The position numbers and the translations under genes were made by a program. A model generated the notes under the pieces. It saw nothing but the letters and a program-made list of their open reading frames with translations. It was not told the origin of the DNA and made no database searches. A stretch of 64,000 nucleotides of DNA from Microbulbifer hydrolyticus (GTDB lineage: Bacteria; Pseudomonadota; Gammaproteobacteria; Pseudomonadales; Cellvibrionaceae): assembly GCF_009931115.1 (NCBI RefSeq), contig NZ_CP047491.1, forward strand, positions 1,206,001 through 1,270,000, in the 5' to 3' direction. Each line of letters begins with the position of its first letter. The first letter of the stretch is position 1. Of the stretch, positions 1-8,972 are shown one piece after another.

Positions 1-1
1 C

Positions 2-448
2 GCTGGTCTGGCGCTGCTGGACAATCCCAACACCTGGTCCCTGGGAGCTGATACCCTTGGGGTGGTTGATGGTGAGATCCTGGAAAAACCCCGCGATTTC
101 ACCGATTTTGCCCGCATGATGCGCCTGATGTCGGGCCGCGAACACTCGGTACTCACGGCGATCTGCCTCACCGGCGCGGAGGCCGCGTTCAGTGAAGTGG
201 TGGAGACGCGGGTGCGGTTTCGGGCGTTGGATCGACGCCTGATCGAGGGCTACTGGAACACAGGAGAGCCCGCCGACAAGGCCGGTGGCTACGGTATTCA
301 GGGGATGGGTGCCGTGTTGGTCGAGTCCATTCACGGCAGTTACAGCAATGTGGTCGGGTTGCCGCTGGAGACATTGGGCGAGTTTCTGGAGCGCGCGGGG
401 ATCCCCTACTGGCAATTCGACAAGCGCGCAGACGCAGGGATGATCTAG
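2..448 (+). CDS. maf: Maf-family nucleoside triphosphate pyrophosphatase (5' end outside window)
   Basis: Cytoplasmic Maf/YhdE-type pyrophosphatase, a family that hydrolyses nucleoside triphosphates to monophosphates and helps exclude modified nucleotides; it was first named for septum inhibition. The frame is open from base 2, so the N-terminus (with the usual SxSPRR loop) is missing. Visible family hallmarks are [17 protein letters not shown] near the start, the [14 protein letters not shown] segment with the catalytic-loop Asp/Lys, and [11 protein letters not shown] near the C-terminus. It ends 12 bp before rng. The maf-rng-yhdP order is the usual one downstream of mreBCD in gammaproteobacteria, so mreD probably lies just to the left. 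Identity is secure; only the missing start is uncertain. Confidence 0.93.
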   Translation, partial: AGLALLDNPNTWSLGADTLGVVDGEILEKPRDFTDFARMMRLMSGREHSVLTAICLTGAEAAFSEVVETRVRFRALDRRLIEGYWNTGEPADKAGGYGIQGMGAVLVESIHGSYSNVVGLPLETLGEFLERAGIPYWQFDKRADAGMI

Positions 449-460
449 GAGTTACGCCCA

Positions 461-1948
461 GTGAACGAAGAATTACTTATCAATGTGGCGCCCATGGAAA
501 CCCGCGTAGCGCTGGTGGAAAACGGCGTGCTGCAGGAAGTCTATCTGGAGCGCACTGCCAGCCGCGGTATTGTCGGCAATATCTATAAGGGCAAGGTGGT
601 ACGCGTGCTGCCAGGCATGCAGGCGGCGTTTGTGGATATCGGCCTGGAGCGGGCCGGTTTTATCCATGCTTCGGATATCGCCCCTCTGGATGAAGATGGT
701 ATGGAGTCCCGCGAGGGTGAGGTGGCGGATATTCGCGCGCTGGTCCGCGAGGGACAGTCGCTGGTGGTGCAGGTGGTGAAAGACCCGATTTCCAGCAAGG
801 GCGCCCGCCTGACCACGCATCTTTCGGTTTCCGCCCGCTATCTGGTGTATATGCCCCAGACCCGCCATATCGGCATTTCCAACCGGATTGAAGACGAAAG
901 TGAACGCGAGCGCCTGCGGGATCTGGTGGATCTGGCTTCAGCCAAACTCGCGGATGAAGGGCTTAAGGGTGACGGTGGCTTTATCCTGCGCACCGTGGCG
1001 GAGGGAGTGAGCGAGGAAGAGCTGCTGCGGGATATCCCGTTTCTATACAAGTTGTGGCTTGAGCTGGAACAGCGCATCAAATCCGAGAAAGAGCCGGCGA
1101 TCATCTACGAAGACCTGCCACTGTTTATGCGCGCGCTGCGGGATCTCGCGCGTCCGCACACCGAGAAGATCCGTATCGACTCCCGCGAGGCCCACGCCCG
1201 CGCGGCCAAGTTCACCAGCAAGTACGCATCGGAAATAGCCCCCAGGATCGAACACTACCCCGGCGAGCGCCCACTTTTCGACCTGTACGGTGTCGAGGAG
1301 GAGATTCGCAAGGCGCTGCAGAACAAGGTTACCCTCAAGTCTGGTGGCTATCTGATCGTCGAGCAGACCGAAGCGATGAGCACCATCGACGTCAACACGG
1401 GCGCGTTTGTCGGTCACCGCAACCTCGAAGAAACCATCTTCAAAACCAATCTGGAAGCGGCCACCGCCATCGCCCGCCAGCTGCGCCTGCGCAACCTGGG
1501 TGGAATCATCATCATCGACTTTATCGATATGCTGGACACCGAGCATCAGCGTCAGGTTCTGCGCACCCTGGAAAAAGCACTGGAGCGTGACCACGCCAAG
1601 AGCAGTATCACCGGTGTGTCCGAGCTGGGGCTGGTGGAAATGACCCGCAAACGCACCCGCGAGTCCCTCGGCCAGATGCTGTGCGAACCGTGTTCGGTAT
1701 GTGCCGGTCGCGGCACGTTGAAGACGGCAGAAACGGTATGTTATGAAATTTTCCGCGAGATCATCCGCGAGGCCCGCGCCTACGACAGCGAAAAAATCAT
1801 GGTGTTGGCGAGCCAGGTAGTGATTGATTTGCTGCTGGACGAGGAGTCCGCCAATGTGGCGGACCTGGAAGAATTTATCGCGCGCCCGATCCAGTTTCAG
1901 GTAGAGCCCATCTACAACCAGGAGCAGTACGACATTGTACTGGTGTGA
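461..1948 (+). CDS. rng: Ribonuclease G
   Basis: Single-strand endoribonuclease of the RNase E/G family, acting in 16S rRNA 5' maturation and mRNA decay. The 495-residue product has the normal RNase G length and lacks the long RNase E C-terminal scaffold. An S1 RNA-binding domain is recognisable at about residues 38-125 (GNIYKGKVVRVLPGMQAAFVDIG). The magnesium-binding catalytic aspartates should be D310 (in STIDVNTG) and D353 (in IIIDFIDM). A zinc-link cysteine motif (CEPCSVCAGRG) lies at about residues 407-417. The start is GTG at 461, the start of the conserved N-terminus MNEELLINV. It sits between maf and yhdP, probably in one transcript. Confidence 0.96.
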   Translation: MNEELLINVAPMETRVALVENGVLQEVYLERTASRGIVGNIYKGKVVRVLPGMQAAFVDIGLERAGFIHASDIAPLDEDGMESREGEVADIRALVREGQSLVVQVVKDPISSKGARLTTHLSVSARYLVYMPQTRHIGISNRIEDESERERLRDLVDLASAKLADEGLKGDGGFILRTVAEGVSEEELLRDIPFLYKLWLELEQRIKSEKEPAIIYEDLPLFMRALRDLARPHTEKIRIDSREAHARAAKFTSKYASEIAPRIEHYPGERPLFDLYGVEEEIRKALQNKVTLKSGGYLIVEQTEAMSTIDVNTGAFVGHRNLEETIFKTNLEAATAIARQLRLRNLGGIIIIDFIDMLDTEHQRQVLRTLEKALERDHAKSSITGVSELGLVEMTRKRTRESLGQMLCEPCSVCAGRGTLKTAETVCYEIFREIIREARAYDSEKIMVLASQVVIDLLLDEESANVADLEEFIARPIQFQVEPIYNQEQYDIVLV

Positions 1949-2014
1949 GTTCAACGCTGGCGCCACTTGCGGCGGCCACAGCCTGTGCCATTGCGGTCGC
2001 GGGAGGCTCTCCTG

Positions 2015-5000
2015 ATGCTGTGGTTGCGCTGGTTCGCCCGCAAGTTCTGGTTGCTGGTGGTGGTGGTGGTGATCTCTCTGGCCATTCTGGTGCAGACCGG
2101 TCGCATCCTGTCGCCCCAGGTGGGCAAGTACAGCCCGGAAATCGGCCGCTGGTTCTCCGCGCGCCTTGGTGCTCCGGTGCAACTCGAACACATCTCCCTG
2201 CGCTGGAAGGCGCTCGAGGTGGCGCTGCAGATCGACGGCCTGAAAATTGGTGCCGAGGGGCAGGTGCGGCTGGAGCGAGGCCTGTTTCACCTGGACCTGC
2301 TGTCGACCATCTGGAACCGGGAACTGATCTGGAAGAATCTGGAAGTTGACGGGTTCTCCGCACAGCTGCAGCAGCACGCCGAGGGTGGCTGGCAGGTGCA
2401 GGGTTTCCCTCTGGTGGCTAGCGCTCCGGACAGCGATGTAGAAGTCGGGGAGGGCGGGCTGCGTCTGGGTGATCCGGCACGGATCTTCCAGCTGGGGCCA
2501 AAGGTGCTGGTGCGCGATGCGAGTATTGGCCTGGCCCTGGCCGGTGGCCAGTCTGCGAATCTGGACCTGCGTGAGATACAGCTTGAGAACAGCGGCAACT
2601 TTCACCGCCTGGTGGCGCGTGCTTACGTTACCGGCGCCATGGAGAGCTTGCACAGCGGTGAGGAAAGCCTGCATCTGGTACTGGAGGGCCACGGCAACCC
2701 CCGCAACAGCGAAGACTTTTCCCTCAAGGGCTATGTGCAGCTGAACGAGTTGCTGGTGGATGCCGACCTTGTTGGACTGTTGCACCAGCTGTCGCCTCTG
2801 CCGGAAAAGCTCTACTGGCCGGGGCGCAAGCTCGCCGGCGGTCGCCTCTGGCTCAGCTCGGACGCCCAAAATGGCTACAGCCTGCGCGGAGACCTCAGCC
2901 TTGCGCAGATGCCCGAAGCCGGAGGCGATCCCGCGGCAACGGGCCAGACGCAAAAGAGTGGTGCACTGGAAACCCTGAATGCCCTGTCCAGCAATATTTC
3001 CGGACGCTGGCGCCCGGGGGACTCCTGGGAGCTGGTACTGCAGGAGCTGGGGCTCAACTGGCAGCAACTGGAAGTCCCTGAGGTCAATCTGCAGGCCAGC
3101 GGTGACGAGTACGGCAACCTGCAGCTCGCGGTGGATCAGATCGAGTTGCAGGCCTGGCACCGGGTGCTCCGCGTACTGGAGCTGATACCCGAAAAAGCCG
3201 ACGAGTGGCTCAACGCCCTGGAACCCACGGGCGAATTGCAGAATGTGCGCCTCGCACGCACTGACGGTGAACTTACCGTGGCCGCCAACCTGCACGATGT
3301 GGTGGCGGGGGCACATCGCGGCGCCCCGGCGGTTACCGGCGTGAATGGCTATGTGTCGATGAATGGTCGCGGCGGCCGTGTGGAGCTTGCAAGTGGCACC
3401 GGCTTCAGTGCGCACTTCCCGCAGTTGTACGAGGCCCCGTTTGCATTCGGTGCGGCCCGCGGCACGGTGGCCTGGGATATTGATCGCGAACACAACACCG
3501 TTTCCATTTACTCGGGACCGATTTTGCTGGACTCGGCCGCAGATCCCGAGACAGGTGCGATACCTGCTGCCGGTGCGTTTCGCGGCCAGTTCCTGCTGCA
3601 GATTCCGCTTAAGCCGCACACCCGCGCTGCCGATTTCACCCTCGCGCTGGGGTTGCGCAATGTAGCGGTGGAGGAACAGCGCAACCTTGTGCCCACTGTG
3701 GTGAGCGATGACCTGCGTAAGTGGCTGAACCAGAGTGTGGGCAAACACAACGACGGGCGTATACCGACCGCCGGGTTTATCTACCGTGGATACAGCTATC
3801 GGGAAGGGGACGACGAGGACTTACTGGCGCTTGGCCAGCACGATTTCCGCCACACCATGCAGTTGCAGGCCGATATCCGCGACAGCAGTCTCGAGTACGC
3901 GCCGGATTGGCCAGCGGCGGAAGATGTCGACGGGCATCTGACCATCAATGATCACGATGTACTTGTGGTGGCCCCCAAGGCGCGGCTGTGGAATGTGGAT
4001 GGAGCGAATGTCTCTGTCCACCTGTCCCCTGAGTCCGGCGGGTCCCGGCTGGACGTGCGTGCGGAGCTCGCGGGCCCCGCCGCCGATGGACTGAAAATCC
4101 TGCGGGAATCTCCCCTGCGCGAGCAGCTGGGCAGTGCCTTTGATGACTGGTCACTTGACGGTGCCATGCGGGGCACCTTGCAACTCAGCCAGCCGTTGGG
4201 CGGTGCGGAATTCGAGCCCAGCCAGCAGATCGACCTGGAACTGTCCGGGGGCAGCCTTTCCCTGCAGAACCTCAAGCTGAACATCGAGCAACTGGCCGGC
4301 AACGTGCGTTTCCACAGCCGCGACGGCCTCAAGGGTTCCAGTTTCCGCGGCCGTTTATGGGGTAAGCCGCTGCGGGCCAACATCCAGCACCTGGGCGCTG
4401 GCGATACGCGTGATACCCAGGTAGTGGTACGCGGCGAGGCGGTGACCGAGAGTATCGGTGAATGGAGTGGGCGGCCGGAATTACAGTGGCTGGATGGTGC
4501 TCTGGATTACACCGCACGCGTCACCATTCCGGCTAAAGCCAAGGAAAAACCCTATGCGGCAGTGCTGGAATTGTCTTCCGACCTGGAGCAGGTGGCCGTA
4601 AACCTGCCCGCGCCGCTGGGAAAGCCCGCTGGCGAGAAATCCCGCTTTGTCCTGCGGGTGCCCATTGGCGATGAGGGTAATCTCTACCATCTCAGTTACG
4701 GTGAGCACTTGCAGGGGCAGATATGGCAGGTCGGCGGGCAGCTGGAGCGGGCGTCGATAGCGTTGAACGCACAGGCTAAACTGCCGAAATCTCCGGGAAT
4801 CTCTGTTATTGGCGACCTGCCAGTGGTGGATCTGCAGCCGTGGAAAAAGGCACTGGCCATCTACACCGATAGTCCGGGTCCAAAAAGCCAGCCCGCCGCT
4901 CAAACTGCCTTGTCAGACGCAGACAAAACCGTTTCGGACAGCGCGGGCGATGGCCAGACCGGTGAGGGCGATTCGCCACTGCCGATCTCCCTCGATCTCA

Positions 5001-6343
5001 GTACTGACCTGTTGCAGGTTTCCGAAACCACCAGGATCGAGAATATTCATATGCGCGGGCGCGGTCTGGGAGCGGACTGGCAACTGGACTTCGACAGCGA
5101 GACTGCGGCCGGCGAGCTCGTCGGTACACTCAACTCGGCGACACCGCTGCAGCTGAAGCTGGCTCACCTGCGGCTGCCTGCGCTGACGCCGAAAGCGCAG
5201 GCAGAGGAGGTGGCAGAAGAAAGTGATGAAAATACAGGCTCGCTCGCTGCCCGGCTTAAGGACCGCTGGAAAGGTTTTGACTTTACCAGTCTGCCCAGTG
5301 TGGACTTCAGCACCGAAAACTTGTGGCTGGGCGAGGAACCCATGGGGCCCTGGTCATTCGAGCTGCGGCCTTCTGCAGAGCGCCTGGTGGTGAGTGAAAT
5401 CGAGGGAACCATGCGTGGTATCCGCATCGAAAGCCGCGGGAAAGGAGAAAACCGTCTGGGCGCACAGTTGATGTGGATGCGCGATGATCAAGGTCGCGAG
5501 TCTTCACAGTTTATCGGCCGCCTCAGTGGCGACAACCTCGGGCACGTACTGCAGGCCTGGGGGCAGGAAGCCGCAATCGAAAGCCGCAGTGCAGTATTTG
5601 ATACCGCGCTGCGCTGGCAGGGTTCACCGGCAATGATGAGCGCCAACAGTCTGAATGGCGAGATCCGGATCGATATCCGCAATGGCCGTTTTATGCGTGC
5701 CAGTGACAACGCCGGGACTTCGCTATTGCGCCTGCTTTCGCTGTTCAATTTCGATACCTGGGCGCGGCGCCTTCGCCTGGATTTCTCCGATCTGGTGCAG
5801 AGCGGCCTGACTTTTGACCGTGTGCATGGCGAAGTATATTTCGAGGGGGACGGAGAGCTGCTGATCGCGGTTCCGATCCAGGTGGAAGGCCCCACCAGCG
5901 AGCTGCAGATGGCGGGTCGCGTGAACCTTCAGCGCGAAGACCTCAACCTGACCCTCGTGGCAACGCTGCCGGTTGGCAACAACCTGGCTTTCGTGGCCGC
6001 GCTGGCGGGGGGGCTGCCCGCGGCGGCGGGGGTCTACCTGATCAGTAAGGTGTTCAAGAAGCAGGTGGACCGGGTGGCCAGTGTGAGTTATCGCATCAGC
6101 GGTGAGTGGTCGGATCCGAAAGTGCGATTTGACAAGCTGTTTGACGATGGTGCCGCCGGCCGAGAAGGGCAGAGCGCCGTGGCCCAGAGTAAAAAGGAAA
6201 AGGCCGCAGGCCGCGATACTCAATCAGCGGAATCCGCCGGTGTGGAAATACCTGCGCAACGCGCGGGTGACGTGCCAGCGGATCTGCCTGCAGACACCTC
6301 CCGCCAGGCGCCACCGAAGCCGATGCCATATGGGGCTGGTTGA
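2015..6343 (+). CDS. yhdP: YhdP/TamB-like AsmA-superfamily inner-membrane protein
   Basis: Very large (1442 aa) AsmA-like protein of the YhdP family (TIGR02099). Members are anchored in the inner membrane, span the periplasm and take part in phospholipid transport to the outer membrane. I chose ATG 2015 over an in-frame upstream start at 1967 because GGGAGG (2001-2006) sits 8 bp ahead and the protein then begins with a basic patch and one hydrophobic anchor (about residues 5-28). The rest is beta-rich and repetitive. The C-terminal part (about 1190-1390) has the conserved AsmA-like block with SLNGEIRIDIRNGRF and a short GLPAAAGVYLISKVF hydrophobic stretch. The tail is polar and low-complexity. 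It follows rng by 66 bp as in many gammaproteobacteria. The family assignment is strong. Confidence 0.92.
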   Translation: MLWLRWFARKFWLLVVVVVISLAILVQTGRILSPQVGKYSPEIGRWFSARLGAPVQLEHISLRWKALEVALQIDGLKIGAEGQVRLERGLFHLDLLSTIWNRELIWKNLEVDGFSAQLQQHAEGGWQVQGFPLVASAPDSDVEVGEGGLRLGDPARIFQLGPKVLVRDASIGLALAGGQSANLDLREIQLENSGNFHRLVARAYVTGAMESLHSGEESLHLVLEGHGNPRNSEDFSLKGYVQLNELLVDADLVGLLHQLSPLPEKLYWPGRKLAGGRLWLSSDAQNGYSLRGDLSLAQMPEAGGDPAATGQTQKSGALETLNALSSNISGRWRPGDSWELVLQELGLNWQQLEVPEVNLQASGDEYGNLQLAVDQIELQAWHRVLRVLELIPEKADEWLNALEPTGELQNVRLARTDGELTVAANLHDVVAGAHRGAPAVTGVNGYVSMNGRGGRVELASGTGFSAHFPQLYEAPFAFGAARGTVAWDIDREHNTVSIYSGPILLDSAADPETGAIPAAGAFRGQFLLQIPLKPHTRAADFTLALGLRNVAVEEQRNLVPTVVSDDLRKWLNQSVGKHNDGRIPTAGFIYRGYSYREGDDEDLLALGQHDFRHTMQLQADIRDSSLEYAPDWPAAEDVDGHLTINDHDVLVVAPKARLWNVDGANVSVHLSPESGGSRLDVRAELAGPAADGLKILRESPLREQLGSAFDDWSLDGAMRGTLQLSQPLGGAEFEPSQQIDLELSGGSLSLQNLKLNIEQLAGNVRFHSRDGLKGSSFRGRLWGKPLRANIQHLGAGDTRDTQVVVRGEAVTESIGEWSGRPELQWLDGALDYTARVTIPAKAKEKPYAAVLELSSDLEQVAVNLPAPLGKPAGEKSRFVLRVPIGDEGNLYHLSYGEHLQGQIWQVGGQLERASIALNAQAKLPKSPGISVIGDLPVVDLQPWKKALAIYTDSPGPKSQPAAQTALSDADKTVSDSAGDGQTGEGDSPLPISLDLSTDLLQVSETTRIENIHMRGRGLGADWQLDFDSETAAGELVGTLNSATPLQLKLAHLRLPALTPKAQAEEVAEESDENTGSLAARLKDRWKGFDFTSLPSVDFSTENLWLGEEPMGPWSFELRPSAERLVVSEIEGTMRGIRIESRGKGENRLGAQLMWMRDDQGRESSQFIGRLSGDNLGHVLQAWGQEAAIESRSAVFDTALRWQGSPAMMSANSLNGEIRIDIRNGRFMRASDNAGTSLLRLLSLFNFDTWARRLRLDFSDLVQSGLTFDRVHGEVYFEGDGELLIAVPIQVEGPTSELQMAGRVNLQREDLNLTLVATLPVGNNLAFVAALAGGLPAAAGVYLISKVFKKQVDRVASVSYRISGEWSDPKVRFDKLFDDGAAGREGQSAVAQSKKEKAAGRDTQSAESAGVEIPAQRAGDVPADLPADTSRQAPPKPMPYGAG

Positions 6344-6359
6344 ATTCGCCGATCAATGG

Positions 6360-6415
6360 TTGCAAAAACCGAATAATTATTCGATATTGACACGCTAACT
6401 AACAAATAATAACAG
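6360..6415 (+). promoter_or_regulatory. Possible sigma-70 promoter region for the membrane-protein gene at 6455
   Basis: AT-rich stretch after yhdP, unlike its surroundings. Two overlapping options: TTGCAA (6360-6365) with GATATT (6383-6388) at 17-bp spacing, or TTGACA (6387-6392) with the weak TAACAG (6410-6415), also at 17 bp. No start site can be chosen from sequence alone. Confidence 0.35.
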
Positions 6416-6454
6416 CAACCCAACAATAAACTCACTATCAGAGGTGCGTCGCCA

Positions 6455-7294
6455 ATGTCTGAGGTGGTCTCTTTGGCCGGTATCCCGTTCAACCGCTTTA
6501 CACTGTTCAAAATTTTCAAGTACACCGTCTACTGCCTGCTGACGTACAACGTCTATGCCTTTTTCCTGGAAAACCAGGCGGCCGCGGGGACAGTGTTCGC
6601 CGACGGCGTCAGCTTCGGGAAAATCATCGAGGCCTACAACGATTCCATCGATACCCTGGCGTGGGTGTTGTTGCTGCTGGTGTTCGAGCTGGAAACCTGG
6701 GTCTTGTCCGACGAAAAGATCAAAGGTGGCACCAAGTGGTTGCTGAACGCGGTGTCGGCGTTCTGTTATGTCTTCATCGTGTATTCGTTTTACGGCTACG
6801 TCTCGGAGATGGTGTCGCTGACGCACCTGCTGCCGGTGACGGGCAGCGCCTGTGACCTGGCGTCGAACGGTGGTTGGTCGATGGTCCTGGAACAGGACGA
6901 TTATACGGCGCTGACCGCGGCCAATTGCGGATCACTGGCGGACGTGCATTTACTGCGCTTGGCGGATGCTCAGGTGTTGGGAGACGCGGCGATCTGGCGG
7001 GAGATCCAGTGGCTGGCGTGGGTGGATGTAATCAATGCCGGTGCCTGGCTGTTGGTGGTGGCTATTCTGGCGTTCGATGTGTGGCTGCAACTGCGTCACC
7101 AGCTGTCCGACGCCATCATGCGCTATTCCCAGGTCATCAAAGGCCTGCTGTATTTCACCCTGCTGCTGTGCGCCATCTACTGGGGCATCAACGGCAGCTT
7201 CCTGGATTTCTGGGACGCTTTCCTGTGGCTGGTAGCCTTCTTCTTTATCGAATTGAACCTGTTCGAGTGGCAGGCTGAGACGAGCGCTGAGTAG
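6455..7294 (+). CDS. Unrecognised multi-pass membrane protein
   Basis: I do not recognise this 279-residue protein. It shows about six hydrophobic segments, near residues 20-40, 66-83, 93-120, 188-212, 229-247 and 250-270. A polar loop at about 125-180 contains two cysteines (SACDLAS and TAANCGS) that could pair if the loop is periplasmic. The short N-terminus has no cleavable signal. ATG 6455 is preceded by AGAGGTG at good spacing. It lies 111 bp after yhdP behind AT-rich promoter-like DNA, so it is probably transcribed on its own, and it converges on the parvulin gene. Nothing in sequence or context points to a function. Confidence 0.75.
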   Translation: MSEVVSLAGIPFNRFTLFKIFKYTVYCLLTYNVYAFFLENQAAAGTVFADGVSFGKIIEAYNDSIDTLAWVLLLLVFELETWVLSDEKIKGGTKWLLNAVSAFCYVFIVYSFYGYVSEMVSLTHLLPVTGSACDLASNGGWSMVLEQDDYTALTAANCGSLADVHLLRLADAQVLGDAAIWREIQWLAWVDVINAGAWLLVVAILAFDVWLQLRHQLSDAIMRYSQVIKGLLYFTLLLCAIYWGINGSFLDFWDAFLWLVAFFFIELNLFEWQAETSAE

Positions 7295-7347
7295 GCCTTC
7301 TGCCAAGTCCTTCCTTGCAAGAGGAACTCCGATTCGAGCCCGGTGGC

Positions 7348-7461
7348 GGTACCGCTGCCGGGTATAGTTTCGTGAGACACGCCGTGAACCCATCCCTGGG
7401 GGCTCTTTTAAAACACCACTGTTTTAGAAGGTCTCACGAAACGATACCCGGCATCGGCACC
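7348..7461. repeat. Nested inverted-repeat element, MITE/REP-like
   Basis: The arms at 7348-7378 and 7431-7461 are 31 bp each and match in 28 positions when one is reverse-complemented; the core GCCGGGTAT...TTTCGTGAGAC has one mismatch. Inside, 7405-7415 and 7420-7430 form a second 11-bp stem (one G-U pair) with the loop CCAC. The 26 bases between the left arm and the inner stem include GCCGTGAACCCATCCCTGGG. From memory, similar strings are dispersed repeats in marine gammaproteobacteria, but this was not searched. The element lies between convergent genes and codes for nothing. Confidence 0.75.
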
Positions 7462-7508
7462 TTCAATTTTTGCTTTAACACTTCGAATAGATATCAGGCG
7501 TTTGGTGC

Positions 7509-7802
7509 TTAATCGCTACGACTGGTGACTTCCAGCAGGTGATAACCGAACTGGGTTTTCACCGGACCGTGCACCTTGTTCAGCTCATCGTTGAAAACCA
7601 CCTTGTCGAATTCCGGAACCATCTGACCCTGGCTGAACTCACCCAGGTCACCACCATTGCGGCCCGAGGGGCACTTGGAATATTGCTGGGCAATTTTTCC
7701 GAAATCAGCGCCATCTTCAATCTGCTTTTTCAGATCCTGACACTGGGCTTCGCTTTCCACGAGGATGTGGCGGGCTGTTGCTCTTGGCACGGGCGTCTCC
7801 AT
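7509..7802 (-). CDS. ppiC: Small parvulin-type peptidyl-prolyl isomerase (PpiC-like)
   Basis: Stand-alone cytoplasmic parvulin (97 aa) that would catalyse cis-trans isomerisation of prolyl bonds. The length matches E. coli PpiC (93 aa) and there is no signal peptide. Family blocks visible are ATARHILVESE at the N-terminus, GADFGKIAQQYSKCPSGRNGGDLGEF in the middle (the typical S-x-C-P-S-G-x-x-G-G-D-L-G signature) and the C-terminal TQFGYHLLEV. I start at ATG 7802; a TTG four codons upstream is possible but would only add a short tail. It is convergent with the membrane-protein gene at 6455, with the repeat element between them. Confidence 0.93.
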   Translation of the reverse strand: METPVPRATARHILVESEAQCQDLKKQIEDGADFGKIAQQYSKCPSGRNGGDLGEFSQGQMVPEFDKVVFNDELNKVHGPVKTQFGYHLLEVTSRSD

Positions 7803-7912
7803 ATTTATTGGCAATAAACAAATTCTTGAGCGGCAAGCTTAGTGGGTTATGAACTGGTGGGCCAGCCTGCAACGGTGTTCAGGTTTCACAAATAAATGCA
7901 AAAATGTCGGGG

Positions 7913-8824
7913 TCATTGCCCGGACAATGCCGCAAAGGTATTGCACTTGTTCACGTCACCCGTCGTAAAGCCCTGGTTAAACCAGTACGCGCGTTGTTCC
8001 GCGCTGCCGTGGGTGAAGGCGTCCGGTGATACCGCGCGGCCGGCGCGGCGTTGCAGGTGGTCGTCGCCGACCGCTGCAGCGGCACGGAGGCCTTCTTCTA
8101 TGTCACCGGGTTCCAGCATATTGCGGTCGCGGTGGGCGTAAAATGCCCACACGCCGGCGAAGCAATCCGCCTGCAGCTCCAGCATGACCGACAAGCGGTT
8201 GGACGTTACCTTGTCCGCACGCATACGCGCCTGCTGTATCTTTTCCGAGGTGCCCATCAGGTTCTGTACATGGTGACCAACCTCATGGGCGATCACATAG
8301 GCAAATGCAAAGTCACCCGGCGCTCCAAGCTTCTTGAGTTCGTTCATAAAGCTCAGGTCGAGATATACCTTCTGGTCGCCGGGGCAATAAAACGGGCCAA
8401 CCGCGGCGGAACTCAGGCCGCAGGCGGAGCGCACCGCATCGTTGTACAGCACCAGCTTGGGTGGGCCGTATTGGGAGCCTGCCTGCTGGAATAAGTTGCC
8501 CCAGGTATCCTCGGTATCCGCCAGCACCACAGAGACAAACTGCGCCACTTCGTCGTTAGCGCCCGCACCTGCGGTCCCCGGCCCTGTCTGCGCATCGGGA
8601 CCAGCGCTGGGAGACTCCGTACCCGGCATCCCGCTAAAAAGGTTGCCGCCGAAATAGTAGATGGCGCCGAGCGCCAGCAGGATTAGCCAGCCCTTCTTGC
8701 TGCGCAGTAAAAAGGGCGCGAGGGCAAGCAAGTTGCCCAGCCCGCCCATGCCGCCACCACCGGGCGCTTTTTCCCCACGGCGATCTTCCACATTCGAACT
8801 TCTACGACCCTGGCGCCAGCGCAT
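7913..8824 (-). CDS. ypfJ: YpfJ-family neutral zinc metallopeptidase
   Basis: Putative membrane-anchored metallopeptidase of the Zn_peptidase family PF04228 (YpfJ, 'neutral zinc metallopeptidase'); the physiological substrate is not known. The zinc-binding HEVGHH motif is at residues 180-185 of 303. A single hydrophobic anchor lies at about residues 44-60 after a glycine-rich segment, so the catalytic domain is probably periplasmic. Further conserved blocks are FYCPGDQKVYLDLSF ahead of the motif and ELQADCFAGVWA after it (a candidate third zinc ligand). ATG 8824 gives the family-typical N-terminus MRWRQGRRSSNVEDRR and has GAGAGGT just upstream; a longer frame to 8866 is unlikely. It is divergent from the LON-domain gene. 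Confidence 0.93.
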   Translation of the reverse strand: MRWRQGRRSSNVEDRRGEKAPGGGGMGGLGNLLALAPFLLRSKKGWLILLALGAIYYFGGNLFSGMPGTESPSAGPDAQTGPGTAGAGANDEVAQFVSVVLADTEDTWGNLFQQAGSQYGPPKLVLYNDAVRSACGLSSAAVGPFYCPGDQKVYLDLSFMNELKKLGAPGDFAFAYVIAHEVGHHVQNLMGTSEKIQQARMRADKVTSNRLSVMLELQADCFAGVWAFYAHRDRNMLEPGDIEEGLRAAAAVGDDHLQRRAGRAVSPDAFTHGSAEQRAYWFNQGFTTGDVNKCNTFAALSGQ

Positions 8825-8972
8825 CGGACTACCTCTCGATTCACATCCGCGTATTGCTTTCAGCATAGAACAGATGGCGCAATTTTTTGTTTGATACGCG
8901 GTAGATTATCCTTGGTGGCGGGATACCGATGGTATCTTTGTCGCTTACCCAACCAACAAGTGAGCCGAAACC

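Noticed and set aside
1043..3748. 901-codon open frame on the minus strand across rng and yhdP
   Set aside because: It lies fully under two well-supported genes. Its protein is rich in His, Gln and Arg with no domain, as expected from the reverse strand of GC-rich codons.
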